A stretch of DNA of 33,912 bases, from contig CANHFG010000018.1 of assembly GCA_947459875.1 (NCBI GenBank), forward strand, positions 1 through 33,912. The letters are read 5' to 3'. The stretch's first letter is position 1, and each line of letters begins with the position of its first letter. Source of the stretch: Ignavibacteria bacterium (GTDB lineage: Bacteria > Bacteroidota > Ignavibacteria > Kapaibacteriales > Kapaibacteriaceae). Below, in pieces: positions 1 through 8,743 of this stretch. Below the pieces are notes generated by a model. The model was given only the letters and a program-made list of their open reading frames with translations. It did not search any database and was not told where the DNA came from. The position numbers and the translations under genes are program-made.

Positions 1-659
1 ACGATCTTGCCGACAATGTCGAGTTTGCCCTTGGCCTTGACGACAATGCGTCCCGTGTGATTGACCACCAGGCCTCCGTCGGTCTTCCAATCAGACAGCG
101 TGACATCGCTGTCCGAGTTGTTGACGAATTCGATCTTCGATGTTGCTTCGACGCCGATCTTTAGATCGTTGAATGAGAAGTACGTCGACGGCATAAAGGT
201 GATCTCGCGCTGAATATCAGCCTTGAGATACAAATACCCGGTGCGGATGTTCGTGTCGGCCCCGCTCGGCACGGCCGAACCGCTGCTGCGGAAGGCCTTG
301 AGTGCCTCATTACCGGCCAGGTCGGCCCACGAAAGCGTAATGCTCTTGGTGAGCGAGCCAGACTGCGTCGGGCTGATGTTGAGCTTCACCTTCATGGTAC
401 TGACTTCGCCCGGCTTTAGATCGTACTTATCAGGGTCGGTCTTTGTACAACCACAACCAGGACGCACTTCCGTGATGCGCACGGCCTTGTCACCGGTGTT
501 CTTCATCTGGATGGTCGCCTCAAGGTAGCCTTCCTTCGGCGGCTTGACCTTACCCCAATCGTATGTGTCACCACCGACCACTTCGAGTTTCGGTTGAGCA
601 AACGCCGTGACCGTGGTGACAATGGCAACGGCTACGCTAAGCAGGATACGGTTGAACAT
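1..659 (-). CDS. DUF1573 family secreted protein, 3' end cut by window edge
   Basis: The reading frame starts at ATG 659 and stays open to position 1, giving about 219 residues without a stop, so the C-terminus lies outside the window. Residues 1-21 look like a signal peptide: a hydrophobic stretch ending in AFA before Gln22. Residues 24-73 match the start of the DUF1573 domain, including a KNTG motif and a Gly-Cys-Gly-Cys-Thr motif with Cys69 and Cys71. The rest reads as beta-sandwich repeats. DUF1573 proteins are exported Ig-like proteins common in Bacteroidota; their molecular role is unknown. It is the last minus-strand gene after the barrel gene, 76 bases away, and seems to have its own promoter. 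The family call is firm and the function is open. Confidence 0.8.
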   Translation of the reverse strand, partial: MFNRILLSVAVAIVTTVTAFAQPKLEVVGGDTYDWGKVKPPKEGYLEATIQMKNTGDKAVRITEVRPGCGCTKTDPDKYDLKPGEVSTMKVKLNISPTQSGSLTKSITLSWADLAGNEALKAFRSSGSAVPSGADTNIRTGYLYLKADIQREITFMPSTYFSFNDLKIGVEATSKIEFVNNSDSDVTLSDWKTDGGLVVNHTGRIVVKAKGKLDIVGKI

Positions 660-715
660 GATGTGACCCCAACAGAGAAAGTTTTACTTGCGCTGCGCAG
701 TTGACGAACGCGTCA

Positions 716-723
716 CAAATATA
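716..723 (-). promoter_or_regulatory. Candidate -10/-7 box of the DUF1573 gene
   Basis: Read on the minus strand this is TATATTTG, an exact match to the TAnnTTTG -7 element described for Bacteroidota promoters. It lies 56 bases upstream of the ATG at 659, inside the 76-base gap. I saw no convincing -33/-35 element. Confidence 0.35.
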
Positions 724-735
724 GTATCGGTGGGC

Positions 736-1488
736 CTACCGCCCCTTCATCATGCGCAGCCCCAGGCCGACCGTTGTGGCGTGCCACGGATGGAGGGTCG
801 ACAGACTGGTGGCGGTGTATCCGATCATAATCGACGGCTGAAGGTAGTACCCCGTTGAAAGGGGCAGGTCGTAGCCGAGACTGACGTATGGCTCGAGAAA
901 AAGTCCGGATGCATCGGCGATGCCCGACGTAGGAAGATCCTCCACGGTCTTGCCGCTGGCGAACGTACCGGCGCCGACGACAACCTCGCGATTGGTCATA
1001 TTCGCACTCAACAGCACTCCGCCGCGCATTCCAGCCGCCGCGACGAACATCGACGATCCGAGGCGCTGACGCACCGATGCCCCGATTGTGATATGCGACG
1101 TCACCACGCTTAGCTCGTAGCGCGTTACCAGGGGGTCATTGCCTGCGCGCACAAGCGACTGCTCCGCGGCCGTGAATGCAGCCGAATGCGTAAGCAACCC
1201 CATTTCAATGCCGACTGCGCGTGTTGGATGGACCCAGAATTCGGCAGCCAGACCGAAGCGGATCGGCACCCCTGAGCCCCGTTCAAACGAGCAGCACGGA
1301 TCGGTAATGTCGGCCTCGAGATACGGCAGAGAACCACTGTGCCCCGCCAGCCCGATGGCCGCCTCGAGGCCGATAAACGACGTGGGCGCTACATACGGGC
1401 GGCGCGGCGACGGCTGCCATTCAAAGCCCTGAGCTGCAAGCTCGCTGCAGATCGCAAGCAGGACAACGATGATCGTCCATGACCTCAT
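736..1488 (-). CDS. Putative outer-membrane beta-barrel protein
   Basis: The 250-residue product begins with a clear signal peptide (about residues 1-19, ending in AAQ). It continues with alternating hydrophobic/polar strands rich in Gly and aromatic residues, and a strand-like end (VGLGLRMMKGR). This fits a small outer-membrane barrel of the PorT/OmpW-like size class, but I cannot assign a named family. A Cys-Cys pair near residues 65-66 is unusual for a barrel loop. The ATG overlaps the TGA of the upstream secreted-protein gene in an ATGA junction, so the two are probably translationally coupled. It could be an anchor or accessory for that protein; this is inference from position only. Confidence 0.6.
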   Translation of the reverse strand: MRSWTIIVVLLAICSELAAQGFEWQPSPRRPYVAPTSFIGLEAAIGLAGHSGSLPYLEADITDPCCSFERGSGVPIRFGLAAEFWVHPTRAVGIEMGLLTHSAAFTAAEQSLVRAGNDPLVTRYELSVVTSHITIGASVRQRLGSSMFVAAAGMRGGVLLSANMTNREVVVGAGTFASGKTVEDLPTSGIADASGLFLEPYVSLGYDLPLSTGYYLQPSIMIGYTATSLSTLHPWHATTVGLGLRMMKGR

Positions 1489-3686
1489 CGCTGCACCACA
1501 AGCGGTATTGTCTGAAACGCGTCGGCCATGCGCACGACTACCGCGTATGCTGCCGGCGGAAGCCCGGACACATCGATGGGGATGGTCGAAAGGGGCTCAC
1601 TGCACACAAACTGACGTGGCACGGCGCAAGGGCGGCCAAGCGCATCAAGGATGTCGATCGTAACAATGCTGCCGGGTTTGGCCATCAAAGCCACGGTTGC
1701 AGCATCGCCGGCCGGGTTCGGTAGGATGCCCGCACGGAACGTCTTGAGTCCACTGACCGCCGTCTTGTAGGAGAGTCCACAGACGGAATCGATCCGCACA
1801 GAGCCGGGCCTGACGAAGAGCGACAACAGATCATCACAGGCATTGGTGCCAAGGCGGCTGCTATCCTCGTTGAATGTGATCCCGCTGGCCACAGAATCAC
1901 CTAAAAACAGGCGTAGCTGCAGGATCAGGAGCGTGTCTCGATCAAGCAGTCCCTGCTGATCTTGTATAACAATGCGACGTCCACTGCTGCTCGGTACGTC
2001 GGTAACGACCGCATTCTGGCAAGCCGTCAGCTCCCGTCGAATGCCCACCAGCTCCACTACCGACGGATCGTACTCCAGATAAAGCGATCCCCTTTGCGCG
2101 CCGATAGCCGAACCCGAGCCGACGCGCACAGGCATCTCGACGATGCTGCCGGGACGTGCCGAGACCGATTCCGTCAGCACAAGTAAGAGCGCGGACGCAT
2201 CCTCCACATCAGCCGTCAGAGCAAGGGGGCGCACACGCTCCCGCCCCGAAGTATAGAGCAGAACGTCGCCCGTGATCCGGCCGCGTCCCTGTGGTACGAA
2301 GACCGCCTGCACGGTCCGCGTCGAGCCGGCTGGCAGAAGAAATGTCGATGGCGTAAAGGTCAGATCAACATCCGGCTGATTGAAGTGTATCGAATCGATC
2401 CGCACATCTACCGGGCCGCTATTGGTGATGGCAAACTCCTCCGTCTCCACCACATCACAGCCTCGGGAGATCAAGACAACACCGTAGTCGACAGACTCGG
2501 GCTGCACCTCAAGATGCGATCGCGACGAGCCGCGGATCGGGAATACGTGCTTTGCCGCCGTCGGTGGCACGCCTCGCACGGCTCTGCGTGCAAGGTCCGT
2601 ATACACCTCAATGCGGGCCTGAAAAATCGCTTTCCGGTCAGGAGCAAACTCGATCTTCAGCGTTTCCGTGCGGCCGACGCCAACGGTGGATATCGGCTCG
2701 CGGAGGACAAATGCAACGGTGCCGGACACGGTAACGATGCGCACACTATCGACGTGGATGTCGATGTTGCCGGCATTGACAAGGGGCACTGCGATCGTGG
2801 CTTTTTCCGATGCGGCAAGAACGTTCGAAACACTGATGGTATCAGCCATAACGCTCACGTCGCCCGCACCATCCGTCACCCTCACCTGTCCAAGTTCGAG
2901 AGACTGCCTGATGCCAATGCCGGTGATCGTCGTCGTTAGCGTCGTGTCGGCAACGATGTCCGAATTCACATACGAGACAACGAACTCCGCCGTGTCAGCT
3001 CCCATGTCCTGCGGCAGGTAACGCATCGGCCACTCCACACGCCCGCGTTCTGCAAACTCGACGGCAGCCATGGTGTCGACAAACACCTCACTAAAGCCCA
3101 GGGAGGATGTTCTTAGCCGTAGCCGCTGCGACCGGATCTGCAGTCTGCGCTGCAGGAGACTCTGCACGGCGTATCTGGTGGCCGGAACCGGAGTGGGGTT
3201 GACGTATACACTGTCGAAACGGATCCGCCTCTGCAGACTCCCAAGCGCCTTATTGGTCTTGAGTCCACGCAATATGAAGGTTTGTGACGCAACCTGATTT
3301 GCCGAGGCCACGTCAATAGCCCGAAGGACCAGCCGGATCTCTGCCAGCGAGTCAACCGGAAACACACCGCCGGCACGATACACAACCTTGAACGTCAAGG
3401 TCGTACCGGACTTTACTGTTTCCTCATTCGAAAAGATCGTGTCGAACTCGACCACGACAGCAGACGTCGCGCCGGTCAGATCAAGTCGCGTAGCGGTGAT
3501 CTTGACCTCGCTCGCCGAGGTGTTGCGCACCTGAAAACTGTCGACGATCGGCTCGCCGGGACGTGTTACGCCGAAGGCAATGACCGTATCGGCCTTGCTC
3601 GATTCACGGATAAAGAACTCGACCTGTGCGTGTGCCGCTATGGCACCGATCACAAATACGACGAGATGAACCAACCACGAATTCAT
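1485..3686 (-). CDS. Secreted multidomain protein with cohesin-like domain and T9SS type A sorting domain
   Basis: I chose ATG 3686 (733 aa) because it begins a textbook signal peptide (residues 1-21, ending in AHAQ) and has an AGAGGT-like ribosome site upstream; an upstream in-frame extension would bury that signal. Residues 22 to about 490 are serial beta-sandwich modules resembling ASH/choice-of-anchor D domains, with phrases such as ITNSGPVDVRIDSI. Residues about 499-632 resemble a cohesin fold (YDPSVVEL motif). Residues 653-733 resemble a T9SS C-terminal sorting domain: LPNPA, then a DALGR turn, then GLPPAAYAVVV, ending in Arg. The protein should be exported and surface-attached. It lies 22 bases downstream of nuoN, an odd neighbour. 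Confidence 0.8.
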   Translation of the reverse strand: MNSWLVHLVVFVIGAIAAHAQVEFFIRESSKADTVIAFGVTRPGEPIVDSFQVRNTSASEVKITATRLDLTGATSAVVVEFDTIFSNEETVKSGTTLTFKVVYRAGGVFPVDSLAEIRLVLRAIDVASANQVASQTFILRGLKTNKALGSLQRRIRFDSVYVNPTPVPATRYAVQSLLQRRLQIRSQRLRLRTSSLGFSEVFVDTMAAVEFAERGRVEWPMRYLPQDMGADTAEFVVSYVNSDIVADTTLTTTITGIGIRQSLELGQVRVTDGAGDVSVMADTISVSNVLAASEKATIAVPLVNAGNIDIHVDSVRIVTVSGTVAFVLREPISTVGVGRTETLKIEFAPDRKAIFQARIEVYTDLARRAVRGVPPTAAKHVFPIRGSSRSHLEVQPESVDYGVVLISRGCDVVETEEFAITNSGPVDVRIDSIHFNQPDVDLTFTPSTFLLPAGSTRTVQAVFVPQGRGRITGDVLLYTSGRERVRPLALTADVEDASALLLVLTESVSARPGSIVEMPVRVGSGSAIGAQRGSLYLEYDPSVVELVGIRRELTACQNAVVTDVPSSSGRRIVIQDQQGLLDRDTLLILQLRLFLGDSVASGITFNEDSSRLGTNACDDLLSLFVRPGSVRIDSVCGLSYKTAVSGLKTFRAGILPNPAGDAATVALMAKPGSIVTIDILDALGRPCAVPRQFVCSEPLSTIPIDVSGLPPAAYAVVVRMADAFQTIPLVVQR

Positions 3687-3708
3687 GGTTGAAGCTACCT
3701 CTCTGCTA

Positions 3709-5139
3709 TTACCACGAGCCGTAAACCGAAAGGAGCTGCGTTGTAAAGAGTCCCAGAACGATGCTGGCCGTGGCAGCCACAACAAGGGTGATACCGGCCA
3801 TGCCGGCAGGATTCGGTTCGTGATGACCCTGCGACTCGGAGAAGTACATCTTCACGATGAGTCCGAGGTAGAAGTATGCGCTGATAACAGACGACAGAAC
3901 TGCCACAAGTGTCAGCCACAGGAAGCCGGATTCAATCGCAGAAACAAACAGCAGGTACTTACCGAAGAAGCCCGCAAGGGGCGGAATGCCCGCAAGTGCA
4001 AACATGAATACCGCCATGGCAAACGCCAGAACGGGTTGCCGCTTGGCAAGTCCAGCATAGTCGCTGATCTGCAGATGCTGCTCGTTGCCGCGCTCAAGGA
4101 TACCGACAACGACAAAGGCACCGAGCTGCATGAACACGTACGACGTGACGTAAAACACGACCGCCATGCTGCCCTGATCGCTGTTGGCCACGATGCCCAT
4201 CAGCAGATAGCCGGCATGGGCTACCGATGAGTATGCAAGCATACGCTTGACGTTGGTCTGCGCAATGGCCGTGATGTTTCCGATCAGCATGGTGATGGCT
4301 GAGACCAAGGCCAGCATATTCTGCAGCTTGGGCGTGAGCACATTGCCGTGAGGCATGAGTGCTGCAAACACCATGATGAAGCTGGCAAACGCGGCCGCCT
4401 TGCCTGCCGTGCTCATAAATGCCGTCACAACCGAAGGAGCCCCTTCGTAAACATCCGGTGCCCACTGGTGGAAAGGGAAGGCCGCAACCTTGAAGCCCAG
4501 AGCAACGGCCATCAGCACCGCACCGATGGACAGCAGAGCCGGGAAGTTCACCTGGCCGGTGGCTATGTGCGACGCGATCACGTCGTACTGCAACGAGCCG
4601 GTGGCACCGTAGATCAACGCCATTCCGTAGACGAGAAAGCCGGAAGCGAAGGCTCCCAGAAGGAAGTACTTCAGTCCGGCCTCAATACTGCGCGAGTTCG
4701 TGCGCAGGAATCCTGCCATGACGTAGAAGGAAATCGACATCAACTCGACACCGACGAACAGCACCAGAAGGTTGTTGGCATGGGACATAAACATCATGCC
4801 CGATACGGCCGACACCAGGAGCGTGTAGAATTCGTCGATCTCAGCGTTCTCGCGCTGCAGATAGGGTCGGGCAGCCATCATCGTCATCAGCCCGGCGCCG
4901 CAGAACAGCACGTCAAAGTAGTTTGAGAAGCCGCCCAGGGCCACCATGCCGTTAAAAGCGATGCTCTTGTGTCCGGCCGTGATGATCGCCAGAACGGCCG
5001 TGGCCACGAGTGTTGCCACGTAGTAGCCGAAGATCAGGCGCGTGTTGTTGCGCACGAAGGCCTGAATGGCAATGCCAACGGCTCCGAGAGCAAGCCAGAT
5101 GACGATCAGGGGAAGCGATCCAAAGAAGTCGATGTTCAT
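3709..5139 (-). CDS. nuoN: NADH-quinone oxidoreductase subunit N
   Basis: NuoN is one of the three antiporter-like proton-pumping subunits of respiratory complex I in the inner membrane. The 476-residue length is typical. The product is almost entirely transmembrane helices. Key charged residues are in place: Glu132 in the GVELMS motif, Lys157 in EAGLKYF, and Lys217 followed by FPFHQWAPDVYEGAP, the broken-helix signature of the family. A GAGG-containing ribosome site precedes ATG 5139. It lies 22 bases after nuoM and is co-directional. The genes for the other subunits (A-L) are not in this window: the next gene beyond nuoM is divergent pth. Confidence 0.95.
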   Translation of the reverse strand: MNIDFFGSLPLIVIWLALGAVGIAIQAFVRNNTRLIFGYYVATLVATAVLAIITAGHKSIAFNGMVALGGFSNYFDVLFCGAGLMTMMAARPYLQRENAEIDEFYTLLVSAVSGMMFMSHANNLLVLFVGVELMSISFYVMAGFLRTNSRSIEAGLKYFLLGAFASGFLVYGMALIYGATGSLQYDVIASHIATGQVNFPALLSIGAVLMAVALGFKVAAFPFHQWAPDVYEGAPSVVTAFMSTAGKAAAFASFIMVFAALMPHGNVLTPKLQNMLALVSAITMLIGNITAIAQTNVKRMLAYSSVAHAGYLLMGIVANSDQGSMAVVFYVTSYVFMQLGAFVVVGILERGNEQHLQISDYAGLAKRQPVLAFAMAVFMFALAGIPPLAGFFGKYLLFVSAIESGFLWLTLVAVLSSVISAYFYLGLIVKMYFSESQGHHEPNPAGMAGITLVVAATASIVLGLFTTQLLSVYGSW

Positions 5140-5161
5140 TGAGAGGTCCTCGATCTCACAT

Positions 5162-6736
5162 TCAGCGGTGCGTGTTCATGGAGTGTGCCGCATGGGGCGC
5201 CTGCGTCGGGACGGTGATCGTCGGAGCAGCAGTTGATGGGTTCTGCACCCAGTTGACGACGGCCTGCACTCCCTTTTCCGACATGTTCATAAGGGGCTTG
5301 GGGTTCACACCAAGCCAGATGGCCAGAAGTGCAAGTGGCACCAGCTGCCAGTACTCGCTGCGACTCAGGTCGCGCAGATGATGATTTTCGGCGTTGTCGT
5401 TCGTGCCGAACATGACGCGCTGGAACATCCACAAGAGATACACAGCAGCGAAGATCACGCCGCTGGCACTGATGATGGCATACGTCCATGACCCGAGCGT
5501 CTGACTCTTGAACGCTCCGAGCAACGTAAGAAACTCACCGACGAATCCGTTGAGTCCCGGCAGTCCCACCGATGCAAACATGGCAATGGCAAACAGCACG
5601 GCAAAGCGAGGCATGACCTTGGTGATGCCACCATAGTCGGCGATCTCGCGTGTGTGACGACGCTCGTAAAGCACGCCAACGCAGAGGAACAACATCGGCG
5701 TCGAGATACCGTGGTTGACCATTTGCAGGACTGCACCCTGAACACCTTCGGTGGTGACCGAGAAGATGCCGAGCACGACAAATCCAAGGTGGCTCACGGA
5801 TGAGTAGGCAACGAGTTTTTTGATGTCAGTCTGTACCATCGCCACCAGCGCACCGTATACAATGCCGATGACGGCAAACACGCTGATGATCTCGGCAAAA
5901 TGCACCGAGGCCTGCGGGAAGAGTCCCAGGTTGAACCGGATAAGACCATACGTGCCGAGCTTCAGGAGCACGCCCGCAAGAATCACCGAACCTGCCGTTG
6001 GTGCCTGCACGTGCGCGTCCGGAAGCCATGTGTGCAGAGGGAAAAGCGGAACCTTGATCAGGAACGAAAGCGCAAATGCCCAGAAGAGGAACTGCTGAAC
6101 GTTAAAGCCGACATGCGAGCTGATCTGCTGGAGCTTTGTCAGGTCGGCCGTAAACCCGTGTCCGGCCCACTGCGACTCGAGGCCGAGCCAGACGATGGCC
6201 ACAAGCATCAGCAGTGATCCGACGAGCGTGTAGAGGAAGAACTTGATGGCCGCATAGATGCGATCCTTACCACCCCAGATTCCGATGATGAAGTACATCG
6301 GAATAAGGATCAGCTCCCAGAACACATAGAACAGGAAGGTATCCCAGGCCATGAACACACCCGTCATACCAAACTGCAGCAGGAGCATCAGCGCGTAGTA
6401 CTCTTTGACGCTTTTGCCGATCGAATCATAGGACGCCAGCAGCGCGATCGGCATGATCAGCGTTGTTAGCAGAACCAGTGGCAATGAGATTCCATCGACG
6501 CCCAGCCGGAAACCGGCGTCGAGTGCCGGGATCCAGGGTTGGTTGACCACGAACTGCAGTGCCGTGTTCGAGGCGTCGAACGCCGGGATCATCAGCAGTG
6601 ACAGCAGGAACGTGACACACGAGATCACCATGGCCGTGCGCTTGATCGCCGTCGTCTGATCGCGATGGATAAACAGAATGGCAATCGAACCCAGCAGGGG
6701 GCCGAATAATGTTGCAAGCAGCGCTGACACGCCCAT
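5162..6736 (-). CDS. nuoM: NADH-quinone oxidoreductase subunit M
   Basis: NuoM is a Mrp-antiporter-like proton channel of complex I. The 524 residues form about 14 predicted membrane helices. Glu141 in FWELILIPMYF corresponds to the essential Glu144 of E. coli NuoM. Lys228 followed by PLFPLHTWLPDAHVQAPTAGS (split here by family convention at His235) corresponds to the Lys234 region. The C-terminus ends in a short soluble Thr/Pro-rich tail. It is the first gene of the minus-strand run nuoM-nuoN-secreted protein-barrel, and a candidate promoter sits at 6783-6790. The start at 6736 fits the usual N-terminus, although the ribosome site is weak. The function is certain; the isolation from other nuo genes is the notable point. 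Confidence 0.95.
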   Translation of the reverse strand: MGVSALLATLFGPLLGSIAILFIHRDQTTAIKRTAMVISCVTFLLSLLMIPAFDASNTALQFVVNQPWIPALDAGFRLGVDGISLPLVLLTTLIMPIALLASYDSIGKSVKEYYALMLLLQFGMTGVFMAWDTFLFYVFWELILIPMYFIIGIWGGKDRIYAAIKFFLYTLVGSLLMLVAIVWLGLESQWAGHGFTADLTKLQQISSHVGFNVQQFLFWAFALSFLIKVPLFPLHTWLPDAHVQAPTAGSVILAGVLLKLGTYGLIRFNLGLFPQASVHFAEIISVFAVIGIVYGALVAMVQTDIKKLVAYSSVSHLGFVVLGIFSVTTEGVQGAVLQMVNHGISTPMLFLCVGVLYERRHTREIADYGGITKVMPRFAVLFAIAMFASVGLPGLNGFVGEFLTLLGAFKSQTLGSWTYAIISASGVIFAAVYLLWMFQRVMFGTNDNAENHHLRDLSRSEYWQLVPLALLAIWLGVNPKPLMNMSEKGVQAVVNWVQNPSTAAPTITVPTQAPHAAHSMNTHR

Positions 6737-6782
6737 ACGTCTAAGGTTCCGTCTGTAGTGTCACTTACCGTGAAGAGAAGCC

Positions 6783-6790
6783 GCAATATA
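6783..6790 (-). promoter_or_regulatory. Candidate -10 box for nuoM
   Basis: Read on the minus strand this is TATATTGC preceded by TTTGC, an extended -10-like element 47 bases upstream of the nuoM ATG. The identical octamer lies immediately upstream of sufB (16270-16277). No clear -35 hexamer was seen. The 6737-6827 gap is shared with divergent pth. Confidence 0.35.
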
Positions 6791-6827
6791 GCAAACGGCC
6801 TCGCTCGGGCTGACGGGAAACCGATGC

Positions 6828-7442
6828 ATGCGGTGCTTAGGTTTGCAGTCTATGAGCAGTTCTTCACGATCAACCCTTATGCTGGTCGGACTGGGCAATC
6901 CTGGCTCCGAGTATGAGCAGACCCGGCACAACATTGGTTTCATGGTCCTCGACGCGTTCGCAAGCGCATGTGAGGCGTCGTGGACGCATCCGTCGTCGCT
7001 GTACGATGAGGCCCGCACGCGCTATGCCGGCGTAGAGCTGGTGCTGATCAAGCCCCTTACGTTTATGAACCTGTCGGGCCGCGCCGTAACGAAGCGTTCT
7101 CGCGAGCTTTCGATCTCTCCGGCACATATCGTCGTGATCACCGATGAGTACAACTTCCCTGTCGGCAAGATCCACCTCAAACAGGGAGGCAGCGCCGGTG
7201 GACATAACGGCGTGGCGTCGGTGATCGACGAATTGGAATCGGCAAACTTCTGGCGTCTGCGCTGCGGGATCGACCGCCAGTTTGGGCCCGGGCAGCTGGT
7301 GGACTACGTTCTTTCGCCATTCGATGCGTCACAGTCGACCGACCTGCAGGCGATGATCGAAAGAAGCTGCGAAGCGATCCGGCTAGTGGCCAAATCCGGC
7401 CCCACGATGGCCATGCAGAAGATCAATACCACCGGCGGTTGA
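6828..7442 (+). CDS. pth: Peptidyl-tRNA hydrolase
   Basis: Pth recycles tRNA from peptidyl-tRNA that drops off ribosomes. The product has the GLGNPG motif, the catalytic His in TRHNIGF, the FMNLSG motif, an ITDEYNFPVG segment carrying the conserved Asp, and GGHNG with the second conserved His. The length of about 195-204 residues matches the family. Three starts are possible: ATG 6828, 6852 and 6879. The first two have weak GGGA or TAGG sites about 10 bases upstream, while 6879 aligns best with the short N-terminus of E. coli Pth. The gene is monocistronic here, divergent from nuoM and convergent with the suf/LON unit. The identification is secure; the start is not. Confidence 0.93.
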   Translation: MRCLGLQSMSSSSRSTLMLVGLGNPGSEYEQTRHNIGFMVLDAFASACEASWTHPSSLYDEARTRYAGVELVLIKPLTFMNLSGRAVTKRSRELSISPAHIVVITDEYNFPVGKIHLKQGGSAGGHNGVASVIDELESANFWRLRCGIDRQFGPGQLVDYVLSPFDASQSTDLQAMIERSCEAIRLVAKSGPTMAMQKINTTGG

Positions 7443-7450
7443 GACCGCCG
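7433..7450. terminator. GC-rich hairpin between convergent pth and LON genes
   Basis: A perfect 7-bp inverted repeat, CGGCGGT / ACCGCCG with a TGAG loop, overlaps the pth stop codon and lies 7 bases from the LON gene stop. There is no T-run on either strand, so a rho-independent terminator is only possible, not shown. Confidence 0.3.
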
Positions 7451-7456
7451 CGCGCC

Positions 7457-8074
7457 TCAGCGCCGCATGTATCCGTCGTTGCGGATGATGCGCTGGATAT
7501 TCTCGGCCTTTATGATCGACGGGAGCATGTCGTTGAGGTGCCCGTCTAGCATGCGCAGACGCGCCGCCTCGGAGGGCGTCTCGAGCAACCCCTGCTTCTG
7601 CTGCACAGACAATCCGGCCTTCGGAGCCAGCTCAAACGAGGGTGTGTCCGTGAGCTGATCGGCAGTAAAGGTAGGCGCACCGATGCCATAGACGAGCGTA
7701 ACGATGCGATTGTATCGCTCAATCACGGACTCGAGAAGGGGCGCACCGAAAGCCCCCTGCTCATCAGGGAAGTCCTCGACGGTGCCTACGGCAAAGGGCA
7801 TCTCCGACGAGACCAGTTCGAGAAGTCGATATCTCCGGGTGCCTTCGATGACAATATCCAGGCGACCGTCCGGATAGCGCTTGACCTCCTCGACCACCGT
7901 GGCGGCACAGCCGACCGGGTGCAGGTGACCGTCCTCGACAAGATTGATGCCAAACTCCAAACCCCGCTCAAGGCACCCGTTGATGAGGGCCTTGTAGCGG
8001 GGTTCGAAAATGTGTAGCGGCAGCCTGACGTGTGGAAACAGCACCAGGTTCAGCGGGAACAGCCCGAGCGTCAC
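7457..8074 (-). CDS. LON peptidase substrate-binding-domain protein
   Basis: The 205-residue product matches the N-terminal substrate-binding domain of Lon (PF02190) as a stand-alone protein. The diagnostic start is LFPLNLVLFPHVRLPLHIFEPRY, quoted here only as the LPLHIFEPRY core; a GTRRYRLLEL segment and a helical C-terminal half follow. It has no AAA+ or Ser-Lys protease domain. Such proteins are widespread and their role is poorly defined; an adaptor or chaperone-like function has been proposed. The start codon is GTG at 8074, forming a GTGA overlap with the superoxide dismutase stop, so translation is probably coupled. It is the last gene of the long suf unit. The family call is strong. 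Confidence 0.85.
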   Translation of the reverse strand: MTLGLFPLNLVLFPHVRLPLHIFEPRYKALINGCLERGLEFGINLVEDGHLHPVGCAATVVEEVKRYPDGRLDIVIEGTRRYRLLELVSSEMPFAVGTVEDFPDEQGAFGAPLLESVIERYNRIVTLVYGIGAPTFTADQLTDTPSFELAPKAGLSVQQKQGLLETPSEAARLRMLDGHLNDMLPSIIKAENIQRIIRNDGYMRR

Positions 8075-8697
8075 CGCGCGTGCGCCAGATACCGTTCGTT
8101 GATACGTTCCCAGTGGAGATTATTCAGGAATGCATCGATGTATCCCGCGCGGCCCGGACCGCTCTTATGATAGTAGGCATGTTCGAAAACGTCGCAACTG
8201 ATAAGCGGAATACCGCCCCAGATCGCCCCATAGTGGTGCTCGTCCACCAGCACATTGAGAAGACGTCCGGAATAAAGCGAGTCGATGCAAAGTACGCCCC
8301 ATCCTGAAAGCTTAGCTGCCAATGCTGAGGCTTTGAAGTCGGCCTTCCAAGCGTCGAAAGATCCGAATTCGCTCTCGATGGCAGCAAGAACTTCCGGACC
8401 CTTTGATGGATCACCATCGCCGCCCATGACTTCCCAGTAGACATCATGCAGCACGGTGCCAGCGTGATTCCACGTAAACCGGCGCTTGAGTTCACCAACC
8501 TCGCTCCAGTTGCCGTTGGCCGCCGAGCGGTCTGCACCGGCAAGCGCAGATTCGATCTTGTTGAGGAATGTCACGTATCCTTTGTGGTGCGTGTTGTAGT
8601 GCCAGTCGGTGGTCTCGGGCGAGATCACGTCCTTGAGCAGCTCCTTCGCCTCGTCGTCGCTGTATGGACGAGGATTGAATTTCCATTCGTAGGCCAT
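8071..8697 (-). CDS. Superoxide dismutase, Fe/Mn family, archaeal-like motifs
   Basis: The enzyme dismutates superoxide to oxygen and peroxide. I chose ATG 8697 (208 aa): a GAGG site lies about 8 bases upstream, and the longer in-frame extension is low-complexity. Metal ligands are His33, His84, Asp169 and His173, with gateway Tyr41. The usual D-x-W-EHAYY is D-V-F-EHAYY here. The HHKGYV motif and a His near 154-155, where bacterial Mn forms have Gln, resemble archaeal SODs (family knowledge from memory). Gly80, where Fe types have Gln, argues against a classic Fe-SOD; the metal is undetermined. No signal peptide is seen, so it is cytosolic. It follows the A-type carrier by 46 bases. Confidence 0.9.
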   Translation of the reverse strand: MAYEWKFNPRPYSDDEAKELLKDVISPETTDWHYNTHHKGYVTFLNKIESALAGADRSAANGNWSEVGELKRRFTWNHAGTVLHDVYWEVMGGDGDPSKGPEVLAAIESEFGSFDAWKADFKASALAAKLSGWGVLCIDSLYSGRLLNVLVDEHHYGAIWGGIPLISCDVFEHAYYHKSGPGRAGYIDAFLNNLHWERINERYLAHAR

Positions 8698-8743
8698 GTA
8701 TACCTCGGTAGGTGTTGGTGGGTAGAGTCGTAGGTAGGAAAGA

